Assembly: GCA_002841275.1 (NCBI GenBank)
Contig: PHET01000001.1
Span: 96,464 to 160,463, forward strand
DNA from: Actinobacteria bacterium HGW-Actinobacteria-7
GTDB taxonomy: Bacteria; Actinomycetota; Coriobacteriia; Anaerosomatales; PHET01
Length of the DNA: 64,000 nucleotides
Reading direction: 5' to 3'
The notes beneath the pieces were generated by a model. That model was given only the letters and a program-made list of their open reading frames with translations, had not been told where the DNA came from and did not search any database. A program made the translations under genes and the position numbers. Of the stretch, positions 1-9,061 are shown in pieces (the first letter of the stretch is position 1; every line of letters starts with the position of its first letter).

Positions 1-338
1 ATCTTCTTGGCGAGCTCCGTCTCGATTCCCATCACCAGTGTGCCGACGTAACGAACGGTTCCCCCTGTTGCAGCCTGAGGCGCGCCCCAGGCAACAGCCT
101 TCAGGTCGATCTGTCGCTTGACGAGCTTGCTGTTCAGTACGTCTTTGACCTGGCCGCCCACAAAGTCGCTGGGAGCGGACAACGTGAATGACTTGTCGGC
201 CTTGCTGAACTCCAAGGTTGCCCCTGAGTCCTTGAGGTCGTAGCGCTGAACGAGTTCCTTGGACGCCTGCTGGAACGCGTTGTCCACTTCTTGCAGGTCG
301 ACCTCGGAAACCACGTCGAAACTGCTGTCCTTCGCCAT
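1..338 (-). CDS. yajQ: YajQ family nucleotide-binding protein (3' end outside window)
   Basis: The first 112 residues of a YajQ/UPF0234 protein are visible and the C-terminus runs off the left edge; the family is usually about 160 residues. The N-terminus MAKDSSFDVVSEVD is typical of the family, and the ATG at 336-338 follows a GGAGAGAGG Shine-Dalgarno. YajQ proteins have two ferredoxin-like domains; some bind cyclic di-GMP or nucleic acid and act as cytosolic effectors or chaperone-like factors, but the role in this lineage is not known. The gene starts 24 bases after the rodZ stop, so it is probably the next gene of the ftsK-rodZ operon. Confidence 0.9.
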   Translation of the reverse strand, partial: MAKDSSFDVVSEVDLQEVDNAFQQASKELVQRYDLKDSGATLEFSKADKSFTLSAPSDFVGGQVKDVLNSKLVKRQIDLKAVAWGAPQAATGGTVRYVGTLVMGIETELAKK

Positions 339-362
339 GCTCTTGTCCTCTCTCCGGGTAGG

Positions 363-1115
363 CTACTCAGTGGGCGCTGCATCGAGGGTGACCGATGGGG
401 TCGACCCGCCGTTCGGAATCTTCACTGACGTTCCATCGCGCTTCACAGTCACAACAGAAGGCTTTCCAATCAGGACAACTGCCCTGGTGGACACTTCGAA
501 CGTCTCGCTCTGCCCACCTGCGAGCGTGCCCTCGTACGCCTTCTTGCCGTCGACCGTCACCTTGAGCCATGAGGCCCCGGACGCGGCGACGGCGACCACG
601 AGCGTGAATGGCTGACGTTTGACTGCCTGTTGGGTCGTCGGCTTGGCGACGGCCGTTGCGGTATCCACCTCACCGGTGCTCGAGCTCTCGATTAACGGTG
701 AGGGTTCAGGCAGTGCGGTCTCGGGGCCGTGCCAGATTCGAGCCACCGCCCAGATCGACAACGAGAGCAACGCCACTACGAGCACCACTATCACTGCCGC
801 ACGTGCGGGAATCGCGTGCTGCTGAGCGCGGTGCGGTACCGCGACCTCGGCCTGAGGAAGACTGATCTCGTGGAAGCGGCCGGAACCTGTCTCGGACTTG
901 TACAGATTCAGCAGCGTCACCGAATCGAGTTCAAGCAGCCGGGCATAGCTTGAGATATAACCACGTACGTACCCTGGATTAGGCAGGCGTGCGTAGTCGC
1001 CGTCCTCCAGCGCACGAATCAGGCGGGCGCGGATTCGCGTTGCCGCCTCTGCCTGGTCGAGCGTCATCCCGACAGCGATGCGCCGCTCTCTCAGTGTGTC
1101 TCCGAGTTTTCCCAC
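363..1115 (-). CDS. rodZ: RodZ-like helix-turn-helix membrane protein (DUF4115)
   Basis: This 250-residue protein has an N-terminal Xre/HTH_25-type helix-turn-helix (about residues 4-70), one transmembrane helix (about 105-127), a Ser/Thr/Pro linker, and a C-terminal beta-rich DUF4115 domain (about 170-250). This is the architecture of RodZ, which links the MreB cytoskeleton to the cell-wall elongation machinery: HTH in the cytoplasm, C-terminal domain outside. The start is GTG (1113-1115), one base after the ftsK stop, so the two are translationally coupled. In Bacillus the homologue ymfM lies in the same neighbourhood. The RodZ role is inferred from architecture and context. Confidence 0.85.
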   Translation of the reverse strand: MGKLGDTLRERRIAVGMTLDQAEAATRIRARLIRALEDGDYARLPNPGYVRGYISSYARLLELDSVTLLNLYKSETGSGRFHEISLPQAEVAVPHRAQQHAIPARAAVIVVLVVALLSLSIWAVARIWHGPETALPEPSPLIESSSTGEVDTATAVAKPTTQQAVKRQPFTLVVAVAASGASWLKVTVDGKKAYEGTLAGGQSETFEVSTRAVVLIGKPSVVTVKRDGTSVKIPNGGSTPSVTLDAAPTE

Positions 1116-1116
1116 G

Positions 1117-3348
1117 TCAGAGACCTTCCGCTTCTTCTCGCTCGAATACTTTCAAGGACTCCAGGTCCTCGATGTCGCACAGTACCTCTCTTGGTTTGCT
1201 TCCGTCCGGTGGCCCCACTACGCCCTTGGACTCGAGCATGTCCATGATACGACCTGCCCGCGCGTAGCCCACCTTCAGACGTCGCTGCAGCAGCGACGTC
1301 GAACCCAGCCCGCTGGTCACCACGATATCGGCTGCTTCCCAGATCAGCGGGTCGTCATCGTCTCCGGTGTCCACTCCCCCGCCAACCGAGGAGACCTTGA
1401 GATGCAGTATCTCCTCGTGGTAGTCGGGCTCCGACTGCTGCTTGAGGTGTTCGACGATCGCTTCGATCTCGCTCTCTGCGACGTAGCAGCCCTGGATACG
1501 TTTGGGCTTGGGCCAGGCCGGCGTAGAGAAGAGCATGTCACCAAGGCCGACCAGCTTCTCGGCACCCGGCTGATCGAGAACCACGCGGCTATCGATCGCG
1601 CTGGCCACATTGAATGCGATCCGGTTGGTGATGTTGGCCTTGATAAGGCCTGTGACAACGTTTGCCTCAGGACGCTGAGTCGCCACGATGAGATGAATAC
1701 CAGCGGCCCGTGCCAGCTGCGCGATACGACAGATCGATTCCTCGACCTCCTTGGCGGCCACCATCATGAGGTCCGCCAACTCGTCGATCACTATGACCAA
1801 GTAGGGAAGCTCGGCACCCCCCTCGGGGCCCTTGCCGTCTTGAACCATCGCGTTGTAGGCACCGATATTCCGTGCACCCGCGACTTGAAGAACCTTGAGC
1901 CGCCGCTCCATCTCAGTGACGGCCCATGCCAGAGAGCTGGCGGCCTCCTTGGGCTCGGTCACCACCGGCACATACAGATGCGGCACCCCGTTGTACAGGG
2001 AGAGCTCAACTCGCTTCGGGTCTATCAGAATCAAGCGCACCTCTGACGGCGTGGAACGCATGATGATGCTCATCAGCATTGCGTTGATCGCTACCGACTT
2101 GCCTGATCCGGTGGTACCACCGATCAGTAGGTGCGGCATGACCGCAAGGTCAGCGAGAATCCCATCGCCGGCGACGTCCTTGCCGATGCCCAACAGCAGC
2201 GGGCCGCCCTCACCGGATGGCACGAGCACGTCACCTAGGGTGACCGAGCTGCGGCGAATGTTGGGCACTTCGATACCAACCAGCGCCTTGCCGGGAATCG
2301 GAGCCATGATGCGGACAGTGGATGAGGCGAGCGCAAGCGCAAGATCGTCTGCGAGTGCCGTCACGCGATTGAGCCGCACACCCTTGGCGATCTCGACCTC
2401 GAACAGCGTGACCGTCGGTCCCGCCATCCAGCTGACCACTCGCGCGGGAATATCGAATGTTGCGAGCGTCTCGGTGATCACTCCAGCAGTGATCTTGAGC
2501 TCGTTGTCACTCGCCTTGTGTTTCGCAGCGGATTCAGATGTCCGCGTCAGCATCGAAAGGGGTGGGAGGACGAATCCTTCCATCGCACGCGGTGCAACGG
2601 TGCGCGGTGTAGGCACGGTCTTACGTACCTGCTCGGGATCCTCGACGGAACGTGCGCGTCGCGGCAGAGCAGCCGTCTTCGCTCCGGCATCGGCGCCATC
2701 GCCGTTGCCGATCGGTGCCGTACGGGTCGCACGCTCGACCGAACTCCGCTTTCCGCGCGCCCGCGGTTCGACCGAGTCCGATGCCGCGAACCACTCTCGA
2801 ACGACATCCACCAACCCGGAGATCGACAGACCAGTCACCACGAGTCCCACAAGCAACAGAGCAACCAGCAATACCGCAGCGATGGCCGACGTGGTGGGGG
2901 TGGCAAGCGCCCAGGCGACCGCTCCACCCACGTAGCCGCCGTGCGCGGCCACTATGGAGCGGGAGGCAAGATACTCGCCACCGGGAGTCGTCAGAGAGAC
3001 CAGTGAGATGAGCGACAGGACACACAGCCCCAGCCCGGCACCTGTACGAGCCTCGTGAATCTCAACTCGCACGAAGAACGACACGCCCCAGAGCAGCAAC
3101 CCGACAGGGATGAGGAAGGCTCCGACCCCGAATGCCGATTTGAGGCCGGCCGAAACGGCGCCTGCGGCGAATCCGCTCCTGCTGCTCATCACAGCGATCA
3201 TCAGCGCGACACCCAGAGCGGATAGAACCACGCCGATGATGTCTCGCTTCGAGCGATCGTCGAGCATCCCGGGTTCAACGCGCGCGGCCGCTCGGCCGCC
3301 CTTGGCCTTGGCTTTGGAGGATGATCTCTGTGGGGTCGAGCGTGCCAT
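1117..3348 (-). CDS. ftsK: FtsK/SpoIIIE DNA translocase
   Basis: This 743-residue membrane-anchored ATPase pumps DNA and helps clear and resolve chromosomes at division. Four hydrophobic segments occupy roughly the first 180 residues, followed by a linker, the FtsK motor with Walker A GGTTGSGKS (about residues 410-418) and Walker B LVIVIDELADLMM, and a C-terminal winged-helix gamma domain that would read KOPS-like sites and activate XerCD. The open frame reaches 3399, but I choose the ATG at 3346-3348 because GGAAGGGA lies just upstream and the longer form would run into uppP. The linker is short, as in SpoIIIE/SftA-sized proteins, not the long Pro/Gln linker of E. coli FtsK. Confidence 0.95.
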   Translation of the reverse strand: MARSTPQRSSSKAKAKGGRAAARVEPGMLDDRSKRDIIGVVLSALGVALMIAVMSSRSGFAAGAVSAGLKSAFGVGAFLIPVGLLLWGVSFFVRVEIHEARTGAGLGLCVLSLISLVSLTTPGGEYLASRSIVAAHGGYVGGAVAWALATPTTSAIAAVLLVALLLVGLVVTGLSISGLVDVVREWFAASDSVEPRARGKRSSVERATRTAPIGNGDGADAGAKTAALPRRARSVEDPEQVRKTVPTPRTVAPRAMEGFVLPPLSMLTRTSESAAKHKASDNELKITAGVITETLATFDIPARVVSWMAGPTVTLFEVEIAKGVRLNRVTALADDLALALASSTVRIMAPIPGKALVGIEVPNIRRSSVTLGDVLVPSGEGGPLLLGIGKDVAGDGILADLAVMPHLLIGGTTGSGKSVAINAMLMSIIMRSTPSEVRLILIDPKRVELSLYNGVPHLYVPVVTEPKEAASSLAWAVTEMERRLKVLQVAGARNIGAYNAMVQDGKGPEGGAELPYLVIVIDELADLMMVAAKEVEESICRIAQLARAAGIHLIVATQRPEANVVTGLIKANITNRIAFNVASAIDSRVVLDQPGAEKLVGLGDMLFSTPAWPKPKRIQGCYVAESEIEAIVEHLKQQSEPDYHEEILHLKVSSVGGGVDTGDDDDPLIWEAADIVVTSGLGSTSLLQRRLKVGYARAGRIMDMLESKGVVGPPDGSKPREVLCDIEDLESLKVFEREEAEGL

Positions 3349-3361
3349 GCCGTCCCTTCCG

Positions 3362-4177
3362 CTAGACCAACCAGAGCTGCCATGCGACGACGGCAGCACC
3401 TACCAGAGCAGTGTAGACCGCGAACGGATAGAGCGAACGTTTCTTGAGGTAGTTCAGCAACCATGCAATCGAGACGTAGCCCGCAATCGCTGAGGCCGCA
3501 AACGCCGCAATTGAGACGGGAAGACTCGGAAGTGAGCTCGCACCTGACGATATGGCGTCGTACGCGGTCTTCCCGCTCGCGAGCAGGATGATGGGTGCGG
3601 AGAGGAGGAACGAGAAACGCGCAGCCTGCTCGCGGTCGAGACCCGTGAGAAGCCCTGCCGAGATGGTGGAACCTGAGCGCGAAATGCCCGGCATGATCGC
3701 AAATCCCTGCGCCAACCCGATCAGACTCGCTTGCAGCCAGGTCATCCGCTCGGGCGCGTCGAACCGCTTGGTTGAAAGTCGCTCAGCGACCACCAGAATC
3801 ACAGAGGTGACCATCAGGAACAGACCGACCCAGATGACTCGATCGAAAAGTGACTTGAAGAAGTCGTCAAATGCCAGACCTATCACTCCCGTGATGAACG
3901 TTCCAGCAACCACCAACCACGCTAGTCGCTTGTCGGCAGCCTTGTCCGGGTCGCTCGAGAACGCCGCCATCAGGAGCCGCCAAAGATCCGACCAGAAATA
4001 GGCAAAGACCGCGACGAGCGTGCCCAAGTGCAGCAGTACGTCGAACGACACATTCCCCGCGAACTCCTGCCAACCGAACAGCTCAGGCACGATCACCAAG
4101 TGACCCGACGATGAGATGGGCAGGAACTCCGCGATACCCTGGACAACGCCCAGCACGACCGCCTGGATGAGTTCCAC
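3362..4177 (-). CDS. uppP: Undecaprenyl-diphosphatase UppP (BacA family)
   Basis: This 271-residue polytopic membrane protein dephosphorylates undecaprenyl diphosphate to regenerate the lipid carrier for peptidoglycan and other envelope polymers. Both family motifs are visible: an N-terminal EFLPISSSGHL segment and PGISRSGST in the middle, embedded in about eight hydrophobic helices. The start is GTG (4175-4177), sharing one base with the RNase J stop. The product acts after UppS, whose gene lies at 27811-28581. Overproduction of this family gives bacitracin resistance in other bacteria; nothing here suggests more than the housekeeping role. Confidence 0.95.
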   Translation of the reverse strand: MELIQAVVLGVVQGIAEFLPISSSGHLVIVPELFGWQEFAGNVSFDVLLHLGTLVAVFAYFWSDLWRLLMAAFSSDPDKAADKRLAWLVVAGTFITGVIGLAFDDFFKSLFDRVIWVGLFLMVTSVILVVAERLSTKRFDAPERMTWLQASLIGLAQGFAIMPGISRSGSTISAGLLTGLDREQAARFSFLLSAPIILLASGKTAYDAISSGASSLPSLPVSIAAFAASAIAGYVSIAWLLNYLKKRSLYPFAVYTALVGAAVVAWQLWLV

Positions 4178-5847
4178 TAGACCTCCATTACCACAGGAAT
4201 GATCATCGGGCGACGGCGAATCCGCTCCCAGAAGAACTGCGAGAGGGACTCTCGGACCCGTTTCTGCACCACTGAGAAGTCGGTCACGCCCTCGGCACCC
4301 GTCTTCGCCAGCGCCTTCGCCACCCGAGCGCGAGCCTCTTCCATGACATTGTCGCCCTCCGCGAACACGATTCCGCGAGTGACTATCTCGGGCTCACCAG
4401 CGGGTTTGCCGGTACGCGAATCAATGGCGATGACGATGGTTGCGATTCCGTCCTGACTCATGTGCTGCCGATCGCGCAGGACCACCTGGCCCAAGTCCCC
4501 CACGCTCAGTCCGTCCACGTAGACGACGCCGCTCTCGACTCGTTCGCCGAGCCGCGCCTCTTCCTCGTCGATCTCGAGACAATCACCGTTCTCCATGATG
4601 AAGATCGCGTCCTCAGGGATTCCGACACTCTGAGCCAGACGCGCATGAGCCGCAAGATGACGAGTCTCGCCGTGTACCGGCATGAAGAACTCCGGCTGAA
4701 CCAGATTGAGCATCAGCTTGAGTTCCTCTGCGTAAGCATGCCCAGATACATGGACGTCTGCGGTTCCGCGATGAACAACAATCGCACCGATCTTTGTCAG
4801 ACGGTTGATCACGCGGCTAACGGCCTTCTCGTTTCCCGGAACCGGGCTTGCCGAGATGATGACGGTGTCGCCCTTCTCGACCTGGACGGTCCGGTGATCA
4901 CCGTTCGCCATGCGGGCGAGCGCCGACAGCGGTTCTCCCTGGCTGCCGGTACACAGCACAACGACCTTCTCGGGAGGCAGCCCGTGAGTGTCATAGGCGT
5001 CGACGATGTTGTCCGGGTCGATGTTCAGATAGCCGAGTTCGCGTGCGATCTTCGTGTTTTGCACCATCGACCGCCCTGTCACGACGATCTTGCGATCAGC
5101 CGCAACCGCCGCATCACAGACCTGCTGGAGGCGATGGATATGGCTCGCGAACGAGGCCACGATGACTCGCTGCTCCGCGTGGGAGATGATGTCTCTCAGC
5201 GCGCGTCCGACTTCAGCCTCGGACCGGCAGAACCCCTTGTTCTCAGCTCCGGTCGAGTCGCTTAGAAGCAGCGTCACTCCCGTCTTCCCGAACTTGGCGA
5301 TCGCTCCGTAGTCGGTCAATCGCCCGTCGATAGGCGTCTGATCGAGCTTGAAGTCACCAGTGTGCATCACGTTGCCGACCGGTGTCCGAATGAAGATCCC
5401 CACGCCATCGGGGATCGAGTGGTTGACCGGGAAGAAGTCCAGTCCGAACACGCCTAGTGAGACGTGACTCGAATCCTTGATCTCACGGAGCTTGGGCTTC
5501 TTGATCTTGTGCTCTTCAAGCTTCCCTTTGATCAGGCCAAGGGTGAGCTTCGTTCCCAGTACGGGAACGGGAATACCCAGCTCCTTGAGCAGGTAGGGCA
5601 GTGCTCCCGTGTGGTCCTCGTGACCATGTGTGATCACGATGCCGCGAAGGCGATCTTTGCGCTTCACCACATACGAGTAGTCGGGCAGGATGAGATCCAC
5701 GCCCGGGTGATCGTCGTCGGGGAACATGATTCCGGCATCGACCATGATCATGTCGTTGCCATACTCGATGACGGTCATGTTCTTTCCGATACCATCGAGC
5801 CCGCCGAGGGGTATGACGCGGAGGCGGTCAGTCTTCTGTTTGGTCAT
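4177..5847 (-). CDS. rnj: Ribonuclease J
   Basis: This 556-residue metallo-beta-lactamase/beta-CASP ribonuclease has 5'-to-3' exo- and endonuclease activity on mRNA and rRNA precursors. The zinc motif HGHEDH is at residues 74-79, further metal ligands follow in the HTGDFK region, and the C-terminal third carries the RNase J dimerisation domain. The length matches RNase J1/J2 of Firmicutes and actinobacterial RNase J. The ATG at 5845-5847 lies about 14 bases after GGTGAGGAG, a rather long spacing. In Bacillus rnjB (ymfA) sits at the same place after dapA, so this is a syntenic orthologue. Confidence 0.95.
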   Translation of the reverse strand: MTKQKTDRLRVIPLGGLDGIGKNMTVIEYGNDMIMVDAGIMFPDDDHPGVDLILPDYSYVVKRKDRLRGIVITHGHEDHTGALPYLLKELGIPVPVLGTKLTLGLIKGKLEEHKIKKPKLREIKDSSHVSLGVFGLDFFPVNHSIPDGVGIFIRTPVGNVMHTGDFKLDQTPIDGRLTDYGAIAKFGKTGVTLLLSDSTGAENKGFCRSEAEVGRALRDIISHAEQRVIVASFASHIHRLQQVCDAAVAADRKIVVTGRSMVQNTKIARELGYLNIDPDNIVDAYDTHGLPPEKVVVLCTGSQGEPLSALARMANGDHRTVQVEKGDTVIISASPVPGNEKAVSRVINRLTKIGAIVVHRGTADVHVSGHAYAEELKLMLNLVQPEFFMPVHGETRHLAAHARLAQSVGIPEDAIFIMENGDCLEIDEEEARLGERVESGVVYVDGLSVGDLGQVVLRDRQHMSQDGIATIVIAIDSRTGKPAGEPEIVTRGIVFAEGDNVMEEARARVAKALAKTGAEGVTDFSVVQKRVRESLSQFFWERIRRRPMIIPVVMEV

Positions 5848-5979
5848 AGGCTTGAATGATTCTCCTCACCGGAGTCGTATGCTCCGAAGTGCGCACGCTG
5901 CGACTCGCAACGAGCGTTCCAGTGTTTCGTGTATCAAAGCGTCGCGCTGATGCGCGGCGCATCCGTCCGTTTCAGATCG

Positions 5980-6873
5980 CTAGTCGAGCAGCCCGACGTG
6001 GCGCATGACGCGATCGAGTTCCGCCGTCTGATCGGGAGTCGGTTCCACCAACGGCAGTCGCACCCCACCGACGTCGAATCCCTTGAGTCGCAGACCCTCT
6101 TTGACCATGATCGGGTTCGAAGTCATGAACAGCGCCTTCATGAGCGGCAGGAGCTCGAGGTGAATCCTGAGCGCGCGCGTGTGGTCGCCACCCACCTGCG
6201 CGTCGATCATCTCTTTGAATCGCACTCCTGCCACGTGGCTCAGCACCGAGATCACACCGGTGCCGCCGAGTCCCATCATCGGCAGGGTCATCTCATCGTC
6301 GCCGCTCAGCACCTCGAACCCTTCGGGAGCGCCGTCGATGATCTGTGCGATCTGGGTTAGATTGCCACTCGCTTCTTTGACCGCGACGATGTTCTCGCAA
6401 TCATGCGCGAGTCGCAGGGTCGTCTCGGCGGTCATGTTGATCACACAACGCCCAGGGATGTTGTACAGGATCACGGGAACGTCAACTGACTCCGCGATAG
6501 CCCTGAAGTGCCGATAGAGGCCCTCCTGCGGAGGCTTGTTGTAGTACGGGACGACGGCCATGATGGCGTCCACTCCCAGGGCGACGACCTCGCGAGCGAA
6601 CTGTAGCGAGTCATCGGTGCAGTTGTCGCCAGCATTCGCGATGACGGGCGCCCGTCCACCCACCGCATCGATCACGGTACGGAAGAGCTCGATCTTCTGG
6701 TCGTAGAACACTGTTGGGCTCTCACCGGTCGTACCGCACACGACCAGTGCGTCGGTACCCTCGGACAGCAGCCGCACTGCGAGTTCCGCCGCGCGGTTGA
6801 GGTCCAGCGAGTTGTCGGCGGTGAAAGGCGTCACCATGGCCGTGAGCATGCGGCCGAAGCGCGGTGTGGTCAT
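5980..6873 (-). CDS. dapA: 4-hydroxy-tetrahydrodipicolinate synthase
   Basis: This 297-residue TIM-barrel aldolase condenses pyruvate with aspartate semialdehyde, the first committed step of diaminopimelate and lysine synthesis. Visible catalytic features are GTTGES (47-52), Tyr137 in LYNIPGR and the Schiff-base Lys166 in VAVKEASGN. It follows lysC by about 130 bases in the cluster dapB-lysC-dapA. No asd gene lies between them, unlike the Bacillus asd-dapG-dapA order. I see no lysine riboswitch in the gaps around it. Confidence 0.96.
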   Translation of the reverse strand: MTTPRFGRMLTAMVTPFTADNSLDLNRAAELAVRLLSEGTDALVVCGTTGESPTVFYDQKIELFRTVIDAVGGRAPVIANAGDNCTDDSLQFAREVVALGVDAIMAVVPYYNKPPQEGLYRHFRAIAESVDVPVILYNIPGRCVINMTAETTLRLAHDCENIVAVKEASGNLTQIAQIIDGAPEGFEVLSGDDEMTLPMMGLGGTGVISVLSHVAGVRFKEMIDAQVGGDHTRALRIHLELLPLMKALFMTSNPIMVKEGLRLKGFDVGGVRLPLVEPTPDQTAELDRVMRHVGLLD

Positions 6874-7002
6874 CTGTGGTCAACCCCTCATGCGAATCGC
6901 AGCGTGCGATGAGTTTGTAGTGCCGTTTCTACCCACCATTGTGTCACAGCGAGCAGGTGTTCGCTGAGCACAAGTCTCGCGCCGTTGCTGAGGCGTCACA
7001 CC

Positions 7003-8235
7003 TTATGCGCCAAGCGCGAACCCCTCATGCAGTGCAATGACCGCCTTCTCGGCATCTCGCGCACCAACGAGTACCGAGATCGTGGTATGCGAGTCGGCAG
7101 TCTGCAACACCGTGACTCCCGCATCCGCCAAACAGCTGGCCATGCGTGCCATCACACCCGGAACGCCGTGCATGCCCGCACCAACGAGTGTTACCTTGGC
7201 AAGCTCAGCACTCACTTCGTGAGCGAGGCCCAACCGGCTCAACACCCCCTGCACAGCCTCGACCGAGTCCTTGTTGACCGAGAAGACCAGCGTCTCCCCA
7301 ACAGGTGTGAACATGTCGAGCGACACGCCCGCATCAGCCATGGACCTGTAGACGAGTGCTTGGGCCGCCATGTTCCCAAAACTGCCTTCTTCCGCGCGAA
7401 GGGCAACGCGGATCCGCGTCACGTCAGCCACATGAGAGACCGCAGTGGCGACCATTGAGGGCTTGTAAGCGGCGATATCAGCGACCTTGGTACCCGCATG
7501 GTCGGTGTAGGTGTTGCGCACACGCACCGAAAGCCCGCTCGCAAGAGCCAGCTCGGCAGCGGGAGTATGGACGACCCGGCTACCGTGCATGGCCATCTGG
7601 TGCAGCTCGTCTGCGCGAACCGTGTCGAGCACGGCTGCCCCGTCGCACACACGGGGGTCAGCTGACATGACGCCATCCACATCGGTATAGATCTCGACTT
7701 CGAAGGCGTCGAGGGCGACCCCCAAGGCGCATGCGGTGGTGTCACTGCCACCCCGTCCCAACGTGGTCAGCGAACCTTCCCGGGATACGCCCTGGAATCC
7801 GCAGACCACTGGCACGAGCCCGGCTTCAAGCGCTCGGTACAAAGGCCCGGTATGAATCTCGGAAATCGCAGCGCCTCCGTGGACACCATCAGTGAGGATG
7901 CCGGCCTCGGCTCCGGTAAACGCCGTTGCTGCTATGCCGGCGGCCCGGAGCTCAGATGCGATCAGAATCGCCGAGACGATCTCGCCGACGCTGGCGAGCA
8001 GGTCACTTTCGCGTTCGTCAGCAGGGAGTCCGTCGACCAGTGAGAGGAGCGTGTCTGTGGCATAGGGGGCGCCCCTACGACCCATAGCCGAGACGACCAC
8101 CACTACCGCACGACCCAACTCGAGTGATTCAGCAATACGCGCGGCAATCGCGGCTCGCCCTTCAGGCGTCGCGACCGACGTGCCACCGAACTTCATGACC
8201 ACGATGGGGCGGTTCGGCTGTCCGCTGTCCGACAC
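7003..8235 (-). CDS. lysC: Aspartate kinase
   Basis: This 410-residue aspartokinase phosphorylates aspartate, the entry to the lysine, threonine and methionine branches. The N-terminal amino-acid kinase motif KFGGTS is at residues 15-20, and two ACT domains in the last 150 residues are the expected feedback-inhibition site. The length fits the monofunctional class with both subunits encoded in one frame. The GTG start at 8233-8235 follows a GGGGGAG sequence, and the gene begins directly after the dapB stop, so the two are probably coupled. Confidence 0.95.
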   Translation of the reverse strand: MSDSGQPNRPIVVMKFGGTSVATPEGRAAIAARIAESLELGRAVVVVVSAMGRRGAPYATDTLLSLVDGLPADERESDLLASVGEIVSAILIASELRAAGIAATAFTGAEAGILTDGVHGGAAISEIHTGPLYRALEAGLVPVVCGFQGVSREGSLTTLGRGGSDTTACALGVALDAFEVEIYTDVDGVMSADPRVCDGAAVLDTVRADELHQMAMHGSRVVHTPAAELALASGLSVRVRNTYTDHAGTKVADIAAYKPSMVATAVSHVADVTRIRVALRAEEGSFGNMAAQALVYRSMADAGVSLDMFTPVGETLVFSVNKDSVEAVQGVLSRLGLAHEVSAELAKVTLVGAGMHGVPGVMARMASCLADAGVTVLQTADSHTTISVLVGARDAEKAVIALHEGFALGA

Positions 8236-8236
8236 C

Positions 8237-9028
8237 CTACTCCCCCATCAGCTTCTCAAGACCGATAACCAGGCCCTCGTTGTTCCCGACCTCACGACAG
8301 GCAAGCACCACACCGGGCATGAAGCTCGTACGGTCGATCGTGTCGTGGCGTATGGATAGCGTCTGCCCTTGACCGCCGAACAGCACCTCTTGGTGCGCCA
8401 CGAGGCCCGGCAAACGTATCGAATGAACGCTGACACCGTCGACGAGCGCGCCGCGGGCGCCTTCCATCCCGGGAAGCTCCGTCTCGCGGCCGGGCGACGC
8501 TGGCGAAGCGCCGCGTGCCTCAGCGATCATCTTCGCGGTACGAATCGCTGTCCCGGACGGAGCATCGAGCTTCTGGTCGTGGTGCAGCTCGATCACTTCC
8601 ACATGCGGCATGAAACGAGCAGCCTTCTGGGCGAACTGCATCATGAGCACAGCGCCGATGGCGAAGTTGGGAGCGAAAAACAGACACGTGCCCTCCGGGC
8701 CGAGAAGTGCCAACTCGCCGAGGAGTGCTTCAGAAAGGCCGGTCGTTCCCACCACGCAGTCCACTCCGGCAGCGAGAGCTATCCGTAGATTTCCTTCGAC
8801 AACATCAGGCCTGGTGAAGTCGACCATCACATCAGGCTTTTCGAACTCGATGGCTGTCGCCAGATCGGTCGCGCACTCAATATGGCTGCCGTGAACATCT
8901 TGGACGAAGCAGCCCGAGACACCCGGATCGACCGCAGAGACAACCTCCATACCTTCGGCTGCAGACACAGCCTTGACCACTTCAGAACCCACGCGGCCAG
9001 CCGCGCCAGCCACCAGAACACGAATCAT
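8237..9028 (-). CDS. dapB: 4-hydroxy-tetrahydrodipicolinate reductase
   Basis: This 263-residue NAD(P)H-dependent reductase catalyses the second step of the diaminopimelate branch. The Rossmann motif GAAGRVG is near residues 8-14, the conserved APNFAIG segment lies in the middle, and the ELHHDQKLDAPSGTA signature holds the catalytic His/Lys pair. The length matches the family (about 245-270). It is the first gene of the dapB-lysC-dapA set and lies 33 bases after the M16 peptidase gene, probably in the same transcript as pnp. Confidence 0.96.
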   Translation of the reverse strand: MIRVLVAGAAGRVGSEVVKAVSAAEGMEVVSAVDPGVSGCFVQDVHGSHIECATDLATAIEFEKPDVMVDFTRPDVVEGNLRIALAAGVDCVVGTTGLSEALLGELALLGPEGTCLFFAPNFAIGAVLMMQFAQKAARFMPHVEVIELHHDQKLDAPSGTAIRTAKMIAEARGASPASPGRETELPGMEGARGALVDGVSVHSIRLPGLVAHQEVLFGGQGQTLSIRHDTIDRTSFMPGVVLACREVGNNEGLVIGLEKLMGE

Positions 9029-9061
9029 CTGCTCAGTCCCCTATCTTCGATTCCGTAGCTG

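Noticed and set aside
5871-5890. CGGAG/CTCCG repeat upstream of the RNase J gene as an operator
   Set aside because: Five base pairs with a seven-base loop is within chance expectation at this GC content.
6874-9061. Lysine riboswitch near dapB-lysC-dapA
   Set aside because: The gaps are only 1-130 bases and show no conserved lysine-riboswitch architecture that I can recognise.
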